Shown here: piece after piece, positions 11,162 through 19,711 of the stretch
Layout: each line of letters opens with the position of its first letter
Numbering within the stretch: position 1 is the first letter of the stretch
Origin: Amycolatopsis acidiphila
GTDB taxonomy: Bacteria > Actinomycetota > Actinomycetes > Mycobacteriales > Pseudonocardiaceae
Direction: 5' to 3'
Length of the DNA: 64,000 nt
Assembly: GCF_021391495.1 (NCBI RefSeq)
Contig: NZ_CP090063.1
Coordinates: 4,154,001 to 4,218,000 of the forward strand
Made by a program: the position numbers and the translations under genes
Notes under the pieces: model-generated
Databases searched by the model: none
Seen by the model: the letters and a program-made list of their open reading frames with translations, nothing else
Told to the model about the DNA's origin: nothing

Positions 11162-12333
11162 TGGTTCAGCTCCTTCGGTGCCTGCAGGCCGAGGTCGGAC
11201 AGGATGCCGCCGAAGCGGCTCTTCACGCGGTCGAGGCCGTCTTCGAACCGCGGGGGCTTCGCGTCGGGCAGCGACCACAGCGGCTGGAGCGTCCGCGCGG
11301 CGCTGATGCAGCGCGGGACCCACTCGCTCAGCCATTGCTGCATGAGCTTCTTGTTGTGGTCGGCGAACTCCTGGTCGTCGGTCAGCAGCTGGAACATCGC
11401 CCGGGTGTAGCGCAGGTCCCGCTCGGAGAAGTCGAACTCCTCGGCGCCGATCAGCGTCGGGGTCACGAAGTCGCCGTTGGCGGGGGCGGCCTGCTGGACG
11501 AGGTTGCTGCGGAACAGCTCGCCCACGAGCGGCTCGAACACGACGTTCGCGGCGAAGATCGCCTCGGCCCAGTCCCAGATCCCGGTGAGCTGCTCGGCCA
11601 CCTCACGCACGCCCTGCCACGAGGGGTCCTCGTTCCAGGTCGCCAGGTGCGCGCTGCCGTCGAAGCCCTCGATCTCCTCGGTGAGCGTCAGGTTGTACAG
11701 CGCGAGGTCCTGCGCGGCGCGGATCCGGTGCATGCTGTTCACCGAGATCGCGTTGTTGTGCATGTTCGTCGGCGCCCGCCGGTTCGCGTTGGCGTAGAGG
11801 TACAGGCCGAGGCCCTGGTCGACGTGCATCCACGCGCCCACGTGCTGCGAGACGAACTGGATCCAGTTGCGGTTCCACTGCTCGAACGCCTTGGACTGGC
11901 GCGCGGCGTCGATGTTCTGGTTGAGCTGGCGCACCACGTTGGCGTTGTAGCGGTAGAGGGTGAGCTCCCACTCCTCGTTGGGGTCGCGGAACTCGTGCCA
12001 GCCGTGGGCCGGCCAGTCGTAGCCCTTGCCGCCCGAGCCGGGGCCGCGCTCGGGCACCGGGCGGTCCGAGCCCCAGGCCTTGAGCTGGGTCCACTCCAGC
12101 GGGTAGCCGCCCTTGCCGTCGGCGAACCCGTAGAGCCAGCCCTGGGACAGGTAGTGCCGCGGGTCCGGCTGGACCTCGACCGTCACGTCCTCGTAGTGGC
12201 TCTGCTTGCGCTTCTGCGGGTTGAAGTAGTTGAACCGCCGCAGCTGCGAGTCCGGGAACTCCTTGGCCCCCGCTTCGGCGTCGGTGAAAACAGGCTTCGG
12301 CACGCTTCGTGGCGTGGTGGTCGGCGTTGACAT
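11158..12333 (-). CDS. prmC: Propane 2-monooxygenase hydroxylase, small (beta) subunit
   Basis: 391-aa ferritin-like subunit (MimC/PrmC type) that pairs with the alpha subunit in the soluble diiron hydroxylase. Characteristic stretches include SQLRRFNYFNPQKRK, WTQLKAWGSDRPVPERG, TNMHNNAISVNSMHRIR and ANVVFEPLVGELFRS. As expected for beta subunits, the diiron ligand set is not kept. The start ATG 12333 lies five bases after the reductase stop, with GAAGGG overlapping the reductase's last codons as ribosome site. Confidence 0.93.
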   Translation of the reverse strand: MSTPTTTPRSVPKPVFTDAEAGAKEFPDSQLRRFNYFNPQKRKQSHYEDVTVEVQPDPRHYLSQGWLYGFADGKGGYPLEWTQLKAWGSDRPVPERGPGSGGKGYDWPAHGWHEFRDPNEEWELTLYRYNANVVRQLNQNIDAARQSKAFEQWNRNWIQFVSQHVGAWMHVDQGLGLYLYANANRRAPTNMHNNAISVNSMHRIRAAQDLALYNLTLTEEIEGFDGSAHLATWNEDPSWQGVREVAEQLTGIWDWAEAIFAANVVFEPLVGELFRSNLVQQAAPANGDFVTPTLIGAEEFDFSERDLRYTRAMFQLLTDDQEFADHNKKLMQQWLSEWVPRCISAARTLQPLWSLPDAKPPRFEDGLDRVKSRFGGILSDLGLQAPKELNQ

Positions 12334-12338
12334 TCGTT

Positions 12339-13379
12339 TTACCCTTCGCCCGTTGTCGTGAACTTGTCGTAGAAGACGCGCTTGTCCGCCACGCCCAGTG
12401 CCGGCAGCAGTTCCAGGGCCGCCTCCACCATCGGTGGCGGCCCGCACACGTACGCGTCGGCGCCGGCGAGACCGGTCTCGCGCCGCCTGAGCACATCGGT
12501 GATCAGGCCGACCTCGCCGTCCCACCCTTCCGCGTCATCCGGCTCGGAAAGTGCCGGCACGTAACGGAAGTCGACCAGCTTGCCCTCCAGCGCGCGCAGC
12601 TCCTCCTCGAAGCAGAGGTCCTTGCGGCGGCGCGCGCCGTAGTAGAACGTCGTCTTCCGGTCGATCCCGCGTTCGGCCATGGCCCGCAGCAGCGCCAGGA
12701 TCGGCGCCATGCCGGCCCCGCCGCCGACGAACACCAGCGGGGCGCCCGGGTTGTCGCGCAGGGTGAACACCCCGAACGGCCCGGTCACCTCGAGCCGGTC
12801 ACCCGCCGACAGCTCGCTGTCGAGGAAGTTCGAGAACAGCCCGTCCGGGTAGACCTTGATGACGAACTCGAGCCGCCCGCCCTCCCGCGAGGACGTGTTG
12901 GCCATGGAGAACGACCGGGTCTCCTCGGTGCCGGGCACCGCGAAGTCCAGGTACTGGCCGGGGAAGAACTTCAGCGTCTCCGGCTCCACCAGCCGCACGA
13001 CGAGGTGGCGCATGTCGTGCGTGACGTGGTCGTTGGACACCACCTCCACCACCGCCTGCTGGATGGGCAGTCCGGAGTGGATCATCTCCTCGTCGTAGTT
13101 GAGCAGCTCGATGGTCAGGTCCTCGTACGCGTGTGCCCGGCACAGCAGCGTGTACCCCTCCTCCTTCTCGAAGTCGGGCAGCGCGAACGTGGAGTACCGG
13201 TCATGCTCGATGTCGTCGCCCTCGAGGATGAACGACTTGCAGGAGGCGCACTGGCCCTCCTTGCAGCCGTGCATGAGCATGACGCCCTGCTCGGCCGCGG
13301 CCCGCAGGATCGTCTGGTCCTCGTCCGCCTCGATCTCGATTCCCACGGGCTCGAAACGGACCACATGCTTGTCTGCCAT
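12339..13379 (-). CDS. prmB: Propane 2-monooxygenase NADH reductase
   Basis: 346-aa reductase (MimB/PrmB type). An N-terminal plant-type 2Fe-2S domain has C39, C44, C47 and C80. A ferredoxin-reductase-type FAD domain (RSFSMANT) and an NAD domain (GGGAGMAPI, YVCGPPPMVEA) follow. It passes electrons from NADH to the diiron hydroxylase. An 84-base gap with a hairpin separates it from the alpha gene, while the downstream genes are tightly packed. Confidence 0.94.
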   Translation of the reverse strand: MADKHVVRFEPVGIEIEADEDQTILRAAAEQGVMLMHGCKEGQCASCKSFILEGDDIEHDRYSTFALPDFEKEEGYTLLCRAHAYEDLTIELLNYDEEMIHSGLPIQQAVVEVVSNDHVTHDMRHLVVRLVEPETLKFFPGQYLDFAVPGTEETRSFSMANTSSREGGRLEFVIKVYPDGLFSNFLDSELSAGDRLEVTGPFGVFTLRDNPGAPLVFVGGGAGMAPILALLRAMAERGIDRKTTFYYGARRRKDLCFEEELRALEGKLVDFRYVPALSEPDDAEGWDGEVGLITDVLRRRETGLAGADAYVCGPPPMVEAALELLPALGVADKRVFYDKFTTTGEG

Positions 13380-13415
13380 GGCTCCCTCGTCGTCAGCGAC
13401 ACAAGATCGGTACCG

Positions 13416-13448
13416 GGGAGGGCACGAGTCGGGGGACCGCGCCCTCCC
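13416..13448 (-). other. Intercistronic hairpin between prmA and prmB
   Basis: GGGAGGGC at 13416-13423 pairs with GCCCTCCC at 13441-13448 around a 17-base loop. Outer bases ACAAG (13401-13405) and CTTGT (13448-13452) could extend it with a bulge. It may stabilise the alpha-subunit mRNA end or attenuate read-through. No T run, so it is not a classical terminator. Confidence 0.45.
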
Positions 13449-13463
13449 TTGTCCCGCTCAGGC

Positions 13464-15116
13464 TCAGCTCTGCACCGGTGCCGGCCGGCCCGCCGGGCCC
13501 TGCTGGTTGTAGTCCGCGACGAAGGCGGCTCGCTCCGCGTCGGACATCTGGTTCAGCAGCACGTTCGGGCTCTGCACCTCGGGCATGCGGCGCAGGTGGT
13601 CCAGCGTCCACATCTTCTTCGGGTCCAGGTCCAGGTGCGGCTGCGCGACCATGGTCTTGCCGTCGTCGCGGACGAAGCCCATGTCGCTGACCACGTCGGC
13701 CCAGTTCCAGCCGTGGTACAGGGTCTCCCACTCACGGGCGCCGATGAGCTGGCCCATGTTCGGGGTGTTGCGGCCCTGGTACGTCGGCCGGAAGGCCTCC
13801 GCGTCGGTCCACCGGCAGGTCTCCGAGCAGTACGTGCGCCACTGGCCGTCGACCTGGTCGGTGACCATGTCCTCGCGGATGAGGCAGGGCACCATGCAGG
13901 TCCAGCAGCGGTGCGGGTACACGTAGTCGACGTCCTCGGCGACGATCGGGTGGTGGCCGTTCGGGGTCGCGAGGCGGGCGTAGTTCTCCCACCACTTGCC
14001 GTACTTGTCGTACCAGCCCGGGTACTTGAACTCGAACCACTCGAAGTCCTCGTCGGTCATCGGGTCGATCCGCCAGTAGTTGGCGAGCCAGCCCGTGGCG
14101 AAGAACTGCGCCACCTCGTGCACGTAGCCCTTGTTCCAGATCCGGTTCCACGCCTCCTCGATGAGGTCGTGCGGGATCACCAGGCCGTACTTCTCCAGCG
14201 GCACCAGGTAGCTGCGGTAGTAGTCGTCGTAGATCCAGCGGCGCCACATCTCCGCGTAGCTCTCGCGGTCCTTGCGGCGGTCCTTCGTGCCGTACTCGAT
14301 GAAGGTGCCGATCGCGGCGTCGACCACGGCGTGGTTGTTCCACCACGCGTAGCGCAGGTCGCGCTCGAGCAGCTGGTGGTTGCTCTCGTCCGACAGCGCC
14401 ATCAGCAGCGTGGCGTAGCCGTTGGAGATGTGCCGCGACTCGTCGGACTGCACCGAGTGGAACACCGTCGGCAGCAGGTAGTCGCCGTTGGCCGCCGCCT
14501 CGGCCGGCATGGCCACGAACAGGGTGTTCGTGAAAGCGGTTTCCGCGACGATCGTCAGGTAGATGCTGGCCGCGGTGATCGCGTCGCCGGTGATGAAGCC
14601 TTCCGCGAACTGGCGGCCGATGGTGCCGCAGTAGTCGTTCTGGAAGTTGCGCAGGCTCGAGTTGAACCCGGCGGGGTCGATGTAGTTGTTCATGTACAGG
14701 CGCTTGAGGTTCTGCTGGATCGTCGAGTGGCGGACCTCGTCGATCATCTGGATCGCCTGGCCGTTGTGCAGCTCCGGGTTCGGCACGGTGCGGAACAGCA
14801 GCGGCATCGCCCGCGCGGCGGAGATCTCCGGCAGCGGGATGATGCTCAGGAACAGCTTCTGCCATTCCAGCCAGCGCTCCTGGACCTGGCGGAACATGTT
14901 GCCGCGGATCGCGCCGTCCTCGGCTCCGTAGACCCGGTGGTCCTTCTCCTCCTGCATGGGGAAGTAGGACCGCAGGACCTGCTTGAGCGGGTCCTTCTTC
15001 TTGGCCTTGCGGAAGGTGTAATCGGTCCCGTACTGGGAAACCGGCTCGTGATAGGCCGGTTCCCAGGAGAGTTCCTGAATTTTCTGGTGGGCTTTCGCCA
15101 CGCTCTGGCGGCTCAT
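13464..15116 (-). CDS. prmA: Propane 2-monooxygenase hydroxylase, large (alpha) subunit
   Basis: 550-aa diiron hydroxylase catalytic subunit. The two ExxH iron motifs are present: MIDEVRHST (about residues 123-130) and SDESRHISN (about 221-229). The sequence closely follows what I recall of mycobacterial MimA, from [13 protein letters not shown] through YFPMQEEKD and [10 protein letters not shown] to SPNVLLNQM. The enzyme hydroxylates propane at C2. Relatives also accept acetone and phenol, so the physiological substrate may be broader. Start ATG 15116 follows AAGGAG. Confidence 0.95.
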   Translation of the reverse strand: MSRQSVAKAHQKIQELSWEPAYHEPVSQYGTDYTFRKAKKKDPLKQVLRSYFPMQEEKDHRVYGAEDGAIRGNMFRQVQERWLEWQKLFLSIIPLPEISAARAMPLLFRTVPNPELHNGQAIQMIDEVRHSTIQQNLKRLYMNNYIDPAGFNSSLRNFQNDYCGTIGRQFAEGFITGDAITAASIYLTIVAETAFTNTLFVAMPAEAAANGDYLLPTVFHSVQSDESRHISNGYATLLMALSDESNHQLLERDLRYAWWNNHAVVDAAIGTFIEYGTKDRRKDRESYAEMWRRWIYDDYYRSYLVPLEKYGLVIPHDLIEEAWNRIWNKGYVHEVAQFFATGWLANYWRIDPMTDEDFEWFEFKYPGWYDKYGKWWENYARLATPNGHHPIVAEDVDYVYPHRCWTCMVPCLIREDMVTDQVDGQWRTYCSETCRWTDAEAFRPTYQGRNTPNMGQLIGAREWETLYHGWNWADVVSDMGFVRDDGKTMVAQPHLDLDPKKMWTLDHLRRMPEVQSPNVLLNQMSDAERAAFVADYNQQGPAGRPAPVQS

Positions 15117-15207
15117 GTCGGCTCCTTACCCGTGGTGCGGGCGAGTTCAGGTTGCGTGGGCACACGTCCTACGCCGAGAATTACAAGGCCGCCGGGGCGT
15201 GACGCGG

Positions 15208-15222
15208 GTCTCAATATGAGAC
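15208..15222. promoter_or_regulatory. Operator-like inverted repeat upstream of prmA
   Basis: GTCTCA-ATA-TGAGAC, perfect 6-bp arms around three bases, centred about 99 bp upstream of the prmA ATG. A second copy of the same motif lies at 15494-15512 next to the regulator gene. Likely binding site of the divergent Fis-type regulator. Confidence 0.7.
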
Positions 15223-15229
15223 ACCGAGG

Positions 15230-15460
15230 TCAGGGCTCTCCGAACATCCGCTTCCGCAGCTCCGCGAGCTGGTCCCGCACCCCGTCCTGCACCCGCGCGT
15301 CGCCTTCCGGGCGTGGCTCGATGCCCAGGGCGCGCAGCAGCGCGGCGGCCGGGTCCCCCGGATGACCCCCCTCGCCGAGCTCGGGGTGCAGCCCCTGTTC
15401 GACGAGGTGGTGGAAGACCACGTTGACTACGGTCCACGGGTTGTACGTCTCATCGGCCAT
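15230..15460 (-). CDS. Small hypothetical protein at the head of the monooxygenase operon
   Basis: 76-aa protein starting MADETYNPWTVVNVVFHHL and rich in charged residues toward LRKRMFGEP. It has no transmembrane segment or Cys. I do not recognise the family. It is co-directional with prmA and lies exactly between the two matching inverted repeats, 113 bases ahead of prmA. The coding frame is plausible (acidic, no low complexity), and the same frame in other directions gives Arg/Pro-rich nonsense. It could be a small operon-specific accessory or leader protein. Start ATG 15460; a GTG 15 bases upstream is not excluded. Confidence 0.6.
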   Translation of the reverse strand: MADETYNPWTVVNVVFHHLVEQGLHPELGEGGHPGDPAAALLRALGIEPRPEGDARVQDGVRDQLAELRKRMFGEP

Positions 15461-15493
15461 GGCTCCATGAGACCGCCGCGCCCGGGTCGGTGG

Positions 15494-15512
15494 GTGTCTC
15501 AATTTGAGACAC
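15494..15512. promoter_or_regulatory. Operator-like inverted repeat in the divergent promoter
   Basis: GTGTCTCA-ATT-TGAGACAC, perfect 8-bp arms around three bases. It shares the GTCTCAA..TGAGAC core with 15208-15222 and is 288 bp from it centre to centre. It sits 63 bp before the regulator start and 33 bp before the 76-aa ORF, so it can act on both. Confidence 0.75.
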
Positions 15513-15575
15513 GACGCGGCGTCCGAACGGCCTACTCTGTGACAGACGACACAACGAGGTGGCGGGAGGCCCCCG

Positions 15576-17360
15576 GTGGACCGTGTGACGGCGATCCTTC
15601 CCGACGACGAAGGGCTGGCCCGGACACGCGAGAAGTTCCTGACCGCGGAAAGCGTCGAGCCGGACCAGGTGCGCGAGGCGATCCTCGCGTCATGGTGGCG
15701 CTCGCGCGAGTTCCAGGTGCCCGCCGACCGCATCGACCTGCCCTACAGCGGTGAGCAGAACCCCGACACCCCGCTGATCCGCGGCGCCGCGCCCGTGCTG
15801 GAGCGCCTCGGCGACCAGCTCGAGGGCCAGCCGATCAGCCTCATCCTCACCGATCCCAGCGGCGTCGTGCTGAGCCAGCGCACCGGCGACACCGATCTGC
15901 ACCGGCACCTCGAGCGGGTCGAGCTGGTGCCCGGGTACAGCTACGGCGAGCAGTTCGTCGGCACGAACGGCATCGGGACCGCGCTGGAGGACGGCCGGCC
16001 CACCTACGTGTTCGGCCACGAGCACTACGCCGAGCACCTGGAGACCCTCGCGTGCGCGGGCGTCCCGATCCAGCACCCGATCACGGGCAAGACGATCGGC
16101 GCGGTCGACCTGACCTGCTGGCGCAAGGACGCCGGCGGCCTGCTCGTCGCGCTCGCCCGCACGACCGCCGAGCAGGTGCGCCAGGCGCTGCTGACCCACA
16201 GCAACCTGCGCGAGCTCGTGCTGTTCCAGTCCTACCTGCAGGCCTGCCGCCGCACCACCGGCATCGTGATGGCCTTCAACAAGGACATCGTGATGATGAA
16301 CGACAGCGCGCGGCAGCTGCTCGCCCCGGCCGACCAGACGATGCTGCTCAGCCGCGCGAACCAGGAGCTGGCCGAAAGCCGCCGCGCCACCGCGACGGTG
16401 ACCCTGTCGAGTGGCAGCAAGGTCCGGGTGTACTGCCGCCGTGTCAAGGGACACCGCGACGGCGACATCGCGGGCGGGGTGCTGTCGGTCAAGCTGATCG
16501 AGTCCGACGACGTGCCCGGCAGCTCCGCCCTGCCGATGCTGCCAATGTTCCTGCCCGGCGTGGTGGGCTCGGCGGCGCCGTGGCTGCGCGCCAGCCACGA
16601 CGTCGACACCAGCTTCAGCCGCGGCGAGTGGGTCGCGCTCGCGGGCGAGCCCGGCACCGGCAAGTACACCCTCGCCCGCGGGGTGCACCAGCGGCGCAAC
16701 CCGACCGGACGGCTGCACGTGCTCGACGCGGCGCGGATGACCGAGGACTGGCAAGAGGACCTGCGCCGGGAGCTGATCGACGACCCGGTCGACACGCTGG
16801 TGGTCCGGCACGTCGAGCGGCTGGCCCGCCCGGACATGGAGACGCTGGTGTCGGTGCTGCGCGAGGCTGCGGGTGGTGGCACCTGGGTCACCGTGACGCT
16901 CTCGACCGACGCCGAGGCCGATCCCGAGCTGCTGGCCCTGTTCCCCCGGACGGTCACGGTGCCGCCGCTGCGGCGCCACGCGGAGGACCTCAACGACCTG
17001 GTGCCGCTGTTCCTGAGCCGGCTCGCCGGCGGCGGCCAGCTGACCTGCTCCCCCGCCGCGCTGCACCTGCTGATGCGCGCGAACTGGCCGGGCAACGTCG
17101 CGCAGCTCTACCGGGTGCTCAAGCAGATCGCCAAGCGCCGCCGCACCGGCACCATCGCCCCGACCGACCTGCCCGCCGAGTACCACGCGCTCACCCGCCG
17201 GCAGCTGAACCGGTTCGAGACCGTCGAGCGCGACGCGATCGTGCGCAGCCTCGAGGACGCCGACGGCAACAAGGTGCGGGCCGCGAAGCTGCTGGGCATC
17301 TCGCGCGCGACCATCTACCGCAAGATCCACGAGTACGGCATCGTCACCTCCGACCGCTGA
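15576..17360 (+). CDS. GAF/AAA/Fis-type regulator of the monooxygenase operon (MimR-like)
   Basis: 594-aa protein with the domain order of AcoR-type enhancer-binding proteins. An N-terminal GAF sensor spans about residues 70-210 (YSYGEQFVGTNGIGTAL). A P-loop, GEPGTGKYTL, lies near 356. A Fis-type helix-turn-helix, RAAKLLGISRATIYRKI, lies near 567-583. The sigma-54 contact loop GAFTGA is absent, and the Walker B segment reads VRHVERL instead of an acidic DE pair, so the ATPase is degenerate and activation must be sigma-54-independent. Start GTG 15576 after GGGAGG. MimR of mycobacteria has this role; assignment here rests on architecture and position. Confidence 0.88.
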   Translation: MDRVTAILPDDEGLARTREKFLTAESVEPDQVREAILASWWRSREFQVPADRIDLPYSGEQNPDTPLIRGAAPVLERLGDQLEGQPISLILTDPSGVVLSQRTGDTDLHRHLERVELVPGYSYGEQFVGTNGIGTALEDGRPTYVFGHEHYAEHLETLACAGVPIQHPITGKTIGAVDLTCWRKDAGGLLVALARTTAEQVRQALLTHSNLRELVLFQSYLQACRRTTGIVMAFNKDIVMMNDSARQLLAPADQTMLLSRANQELAESRRATATVTLSSGSKVRVYCRRVKGHRDGDIAGGVLSVKLIESDDVPGSSALPMLPMFLPGVVGSAAPWLRASHDVDTSFSRGEWVALAGEPGTGKYTLARGVHQRRNPTGRLHVLDAARMTEDWQEDLRRELIDDPVDTLVVRHVERLARPDMETLVSVLREAAGGGTWVTVTLSTDAEADPELLALFPRTVTVPPLRRHAEDLNDLVPLFLSRLAGGGQLTCSPAALHLLMRANWPGNVAQLYRVLKQIAKRRRTGTIAPTDLPAEYHALTRRQLNRFETVERDAIVRSLEDADGNKVRAAKLLGISRATIYRKIHEYGIVTSDR

Positions 17361-17469
17361 GCCCTTTTGGTCCGCTTTGGACGTGACGAGGGTTACCGCG
17401 CGTGCCGTGACGGGAATGCCCCGTGGTCGCGGAGGGCTTTGACTGGGCGTCGCCGTTACGAGGAGGGTC

Positions 17470-18675
17470 ATGTCCGACGCCCAGCCGGTCCGGAGTCTCC
17501 GGCTCGTCATGATGGTGCTCGCGTTCTCCTGCGGCGCGACCGTGGCGAACCTGTACTACCCGCAACCGCTGCTCGGCGAGATCGCGGCCGCGTTCTCGGT
17601 GAGCCAGGGCAGCGCCGCGCTGGTGGTGACGCTCACGCAGCTCGGGTACGCCGCCGGCATCGTGGCGCTGATGCCGCTGGGCGACCTGCTGGAGAACCGC
17701 AAGCTCGCCACCCGCACGCTGGTGTTCACCACCGTCGCGCTCGTCGTCGCGGGTGTGTCGCCGGTGTTCGGGCTGTTCCTCGCCGCGTCCGTGCTGATCG
17801 GCCTGACCTCCGTCGTCGCGCAGATCCTCATCCCGTTCGCCGCGCACCTCGCGCCCGAGCAGGAGCGCGGCCGGTTCGTCGGGACCGCGATGACCGGTCT
17901 GCTGCTGGGCATCCTGCTCGCGCGCACCGTGTCCAGCTTCGTGGCCGACGCCTGGGGCTGGCGCACCATCTACCTCGTGTCGGCCGCCCTGATGCTGCTG
18001 GTCGCCGGCACGATGCGGCGGATGCTGCCGAGCCGGGTGCCCGAGCACCGGGTGCGCTACCCCGATCTGATGCGCTCGGTGCTGACGCTGGTGCGCGAAG
18101 AGCCGGCGCTGCGCCGCCGCGCGGCGTGCCAGGCCCTGATGTTCGGCGCGTTCAGCGCGTTCTGGACCTCGGTCGCCTTCGAGCTGACCCGCGAGCACGG
18201 GCTGAGCCAGGGCGGGATCGGGGTGTTCGCGCTCGTCGGCGCCGCCGGGGCGGCCGCCGCCCCGATCGCGGGCAGGCTCGGCGACCGCGGTCACGGGCAG
18301 ATCGGCAGCGGCGCGGCGCTCGCGCTCGGCGCCGTCGCGATGGTGCTCGCCGACCTCGGCGCGCGCAGCCTGGTGCTCCTCGCGATCGCCGGTGTGCTGC
18401 TCGACCTCGCGGTGCAGGGGCACCAGGTGCTCAGCCAGCAGGAGATCTACGGCCTGCGGGCCGACGCGCGCGCCCGGATCAACACGGTGTTCATGGCGAC
18501 GATCTTCGTCGGCGGCGCGGTGGCCTCGGCGATCGCCGGGTCGCTGTACGACGCGGCGGGCTGGCCCGGCGCCAGCTTGTTCGGCGCGGCCTTGCCCGTG
18601 GCCGGCCTCGCCATCTGGGCCTACTCGCGGGTACGGACCCGGCGCACGCGGCTCGCCGCCCCTACCGCAAGCTGA
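17470..18675 (+). CDS. MFS transporter, 12 membrane segments
   Basis: 401-aa major-facilitator protein with about 12 hydrophobic segments. The early motif VANLYYPQPLLGEIAAAF is seen in YnfM-like exporters. A motif-A-like GDLLENRKLATR follows the second segment. Substrate unknown, drug or metabolite export likely. The start follows GAGGAGG. It lies 109 bases after the regulator gene on the same strand, and no hairpin separates them, so read-through from the regulator is possible. Confidence 0.85.
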   Translation: MSDAQPVRSLRLVMMVLAFSCGATVANLYYPQPLLGEIAAAFSVSQGSAALVVTLTQLGYAAGIVALMPLGDLLENRKLATRTLVFTTVALVVAGVSPVFGLFLAASVLIGLTSVVAQILIPFAAHLAPEQERGRFVGTAMTGLLLGILLARTVSSFVADAWGWRTIYLVSAALMLLVAGTMRRMLPSRVPEHRVRYPDLMRSVLTLVREEPALRRRAACQALMFGAFSAFWTSVAFELTREHGLSQGGIGVFALVGAAGAAAAPIAGRLGDRGHGQIGSGAALALGAVAMVLADLGARSLVLLAIAGVLLDLAVQGHQVLSQQEIYGLRADARARINTVFMATIFVGGAVASAIAGSLYDAAGWPGASLFGAALPVAGLAIWAYSRVRTRRTRLAAPTAS

Positions 18676-18743
18676 CATCCGACCTGAGAACCTGAACGTC
18701 GTTCACCTCGTACGATGAAGATCGACATGGGAGGAGGCCCCGG

Positions 18744-19592
18744 TTGATCGGGCACGACGAAGCGCTGCGCGCCGTCGAAAGCAGCCTGGACCGGCCGTCC
18801 GCGGCGCGGGTCTACGACTACCTCTTGGGCGGGGACACCAACTACGCGATCGACCGGGAGTTCGCGCACAAGATCCGCGAGCGGGTGCCGCTGATCGGGC
18901 AGTACATGCGGACCAGCAGGCAGTTCCTCGGGCGCGCCGTACGGCGCTGCGCCGAGCTCGGCGTCACGCAGTTCATCGACATCGGCTCGGGCCTGCCGAC
19001 CGCGGGCAACGTGCACGACGTCGCCGACGCGACCCGCCCGCGGCACGACACCCGCGTGGTCTACATCGACAACGAGCCGGTGGCGCTGGCGCACTCGACG
19101 CTGCTGCTGGCCGACACCGCGGACCCGGCGCGGCACCGGGCGATCGCCGGTGACCTGCTGCAGCCGGACGAGCTGTGGGAGCGGGTGCGCGAAACGGAGG
19201 TCCTCGACCTCGCCGAACCCGTCGCGCTCGTGGTGAACGCGGTCCTGCACTTCATCAAGGACGAGGCCGGCCCGGACGCGATCCTGACCGCGTACCGGGA
19301 CGTGCTCGCACCGGGCTCGCTGCTGGTGCTGTCGCAGATGACGAACGAGAACCCGCGCAGCGACGAGGAACGCCAGGCACTGGCCGACCTGGTGGCCTAC
19401 TACGAGAACACCACGAACCCGGCCCAGCTGCGTACGACGGAGGAGTTCGCCCGCTTCTTCGGCGGCTGGGAGCTGCTCGAGCCGGGCCTGGTCTACGCCC
19501 CGGCGTGGCATCCGGACGCCGAGACGGTGTTCGCGCGGGTGCCCTCGGAGTCCCGCGTGATCGGTGGCGTGGCGCGAAAACCAGGCGCCTAG
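18744..19592 (+). CDS. DUF574-type SAM-dependent methyltransferase
   Basis: 282-aa protein of the actinobacterial methyltransferase group PF04672. Diagnostic stretches are PSAARVYDYLLGGDTNYAIDR near the N-terminus, FIDIGSGLPTAGNVHDVA (SAM loop) and VVYIDNEPVALAHS. Members are abundant in actinomycetes; most substrates are unknown. The TTG at 18744 is the only sensible start: GGAGG at 18730-18734 precedes it, and the upstream ATG at 18727 runs straight into a stop. Followed by two hairpins. Confidence 0.9.
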   Translation: MIGHDEALRAVESSLDRPSAARVYDYLLGGDTNYAIDREFAHKIRERVPLIGQYMRTSRQFLGRAVRRCAELGVTQFIDIGSGLPTAGNVHDVADATRPRHDTRVVYIDNEPVALAHSTLLLADTADPARHRAIAGDLLQPDELWERVRETEVLDLAEPVALVVNAVLHFIKDEAGPDAILTAYRDVLAPGSLLVLSQMTNENPRSDEERQALADLVAYYENTTNPAQLRTTEEFARFFGGWELLEPGLVYAPAWHPDAETVFARVPSESRVIGGVARKPGA

Positions 19593-19621
19593 GGTTGTGT
19601 TTCACAACCGGCGGAGCCGCC
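19593..19621 (+). terminator. Tandem hairpins after the methyltransferase gene
   Basis: GGTTGTG-TTT-CACAACC (19593-19609) directly follows the stop codon, then GGCGG-AG-CCGCC (19610-19621). No T run. Probably a terminator shared with the convergent dinB. Confidence 0.5.
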
Positions 19622-19711
19622 TGCGCCGTCAGCTTGCACCGCTACCCGCACCGGCCCGCAAGCCACCTCTGAAACAGTCCCTGGCGCACTTCGCGCCGCG
19701 CCCGGTCCGGC

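Noticed and set aside
12309..15365. 1018-aa open frame opposite the monooxygenase genes
   Set aside because: Antisense shadow of prmA, prmB and prmC; composition is Val/Arg/His/Asp-rich without domains, typical of the complement of high-GC coding DNA.
15576..17360. True sigma-54 activator
   Set aside because: GAFTGA loop and intact Walker B are missing and no -24/-12 promoter was seen near prmA.
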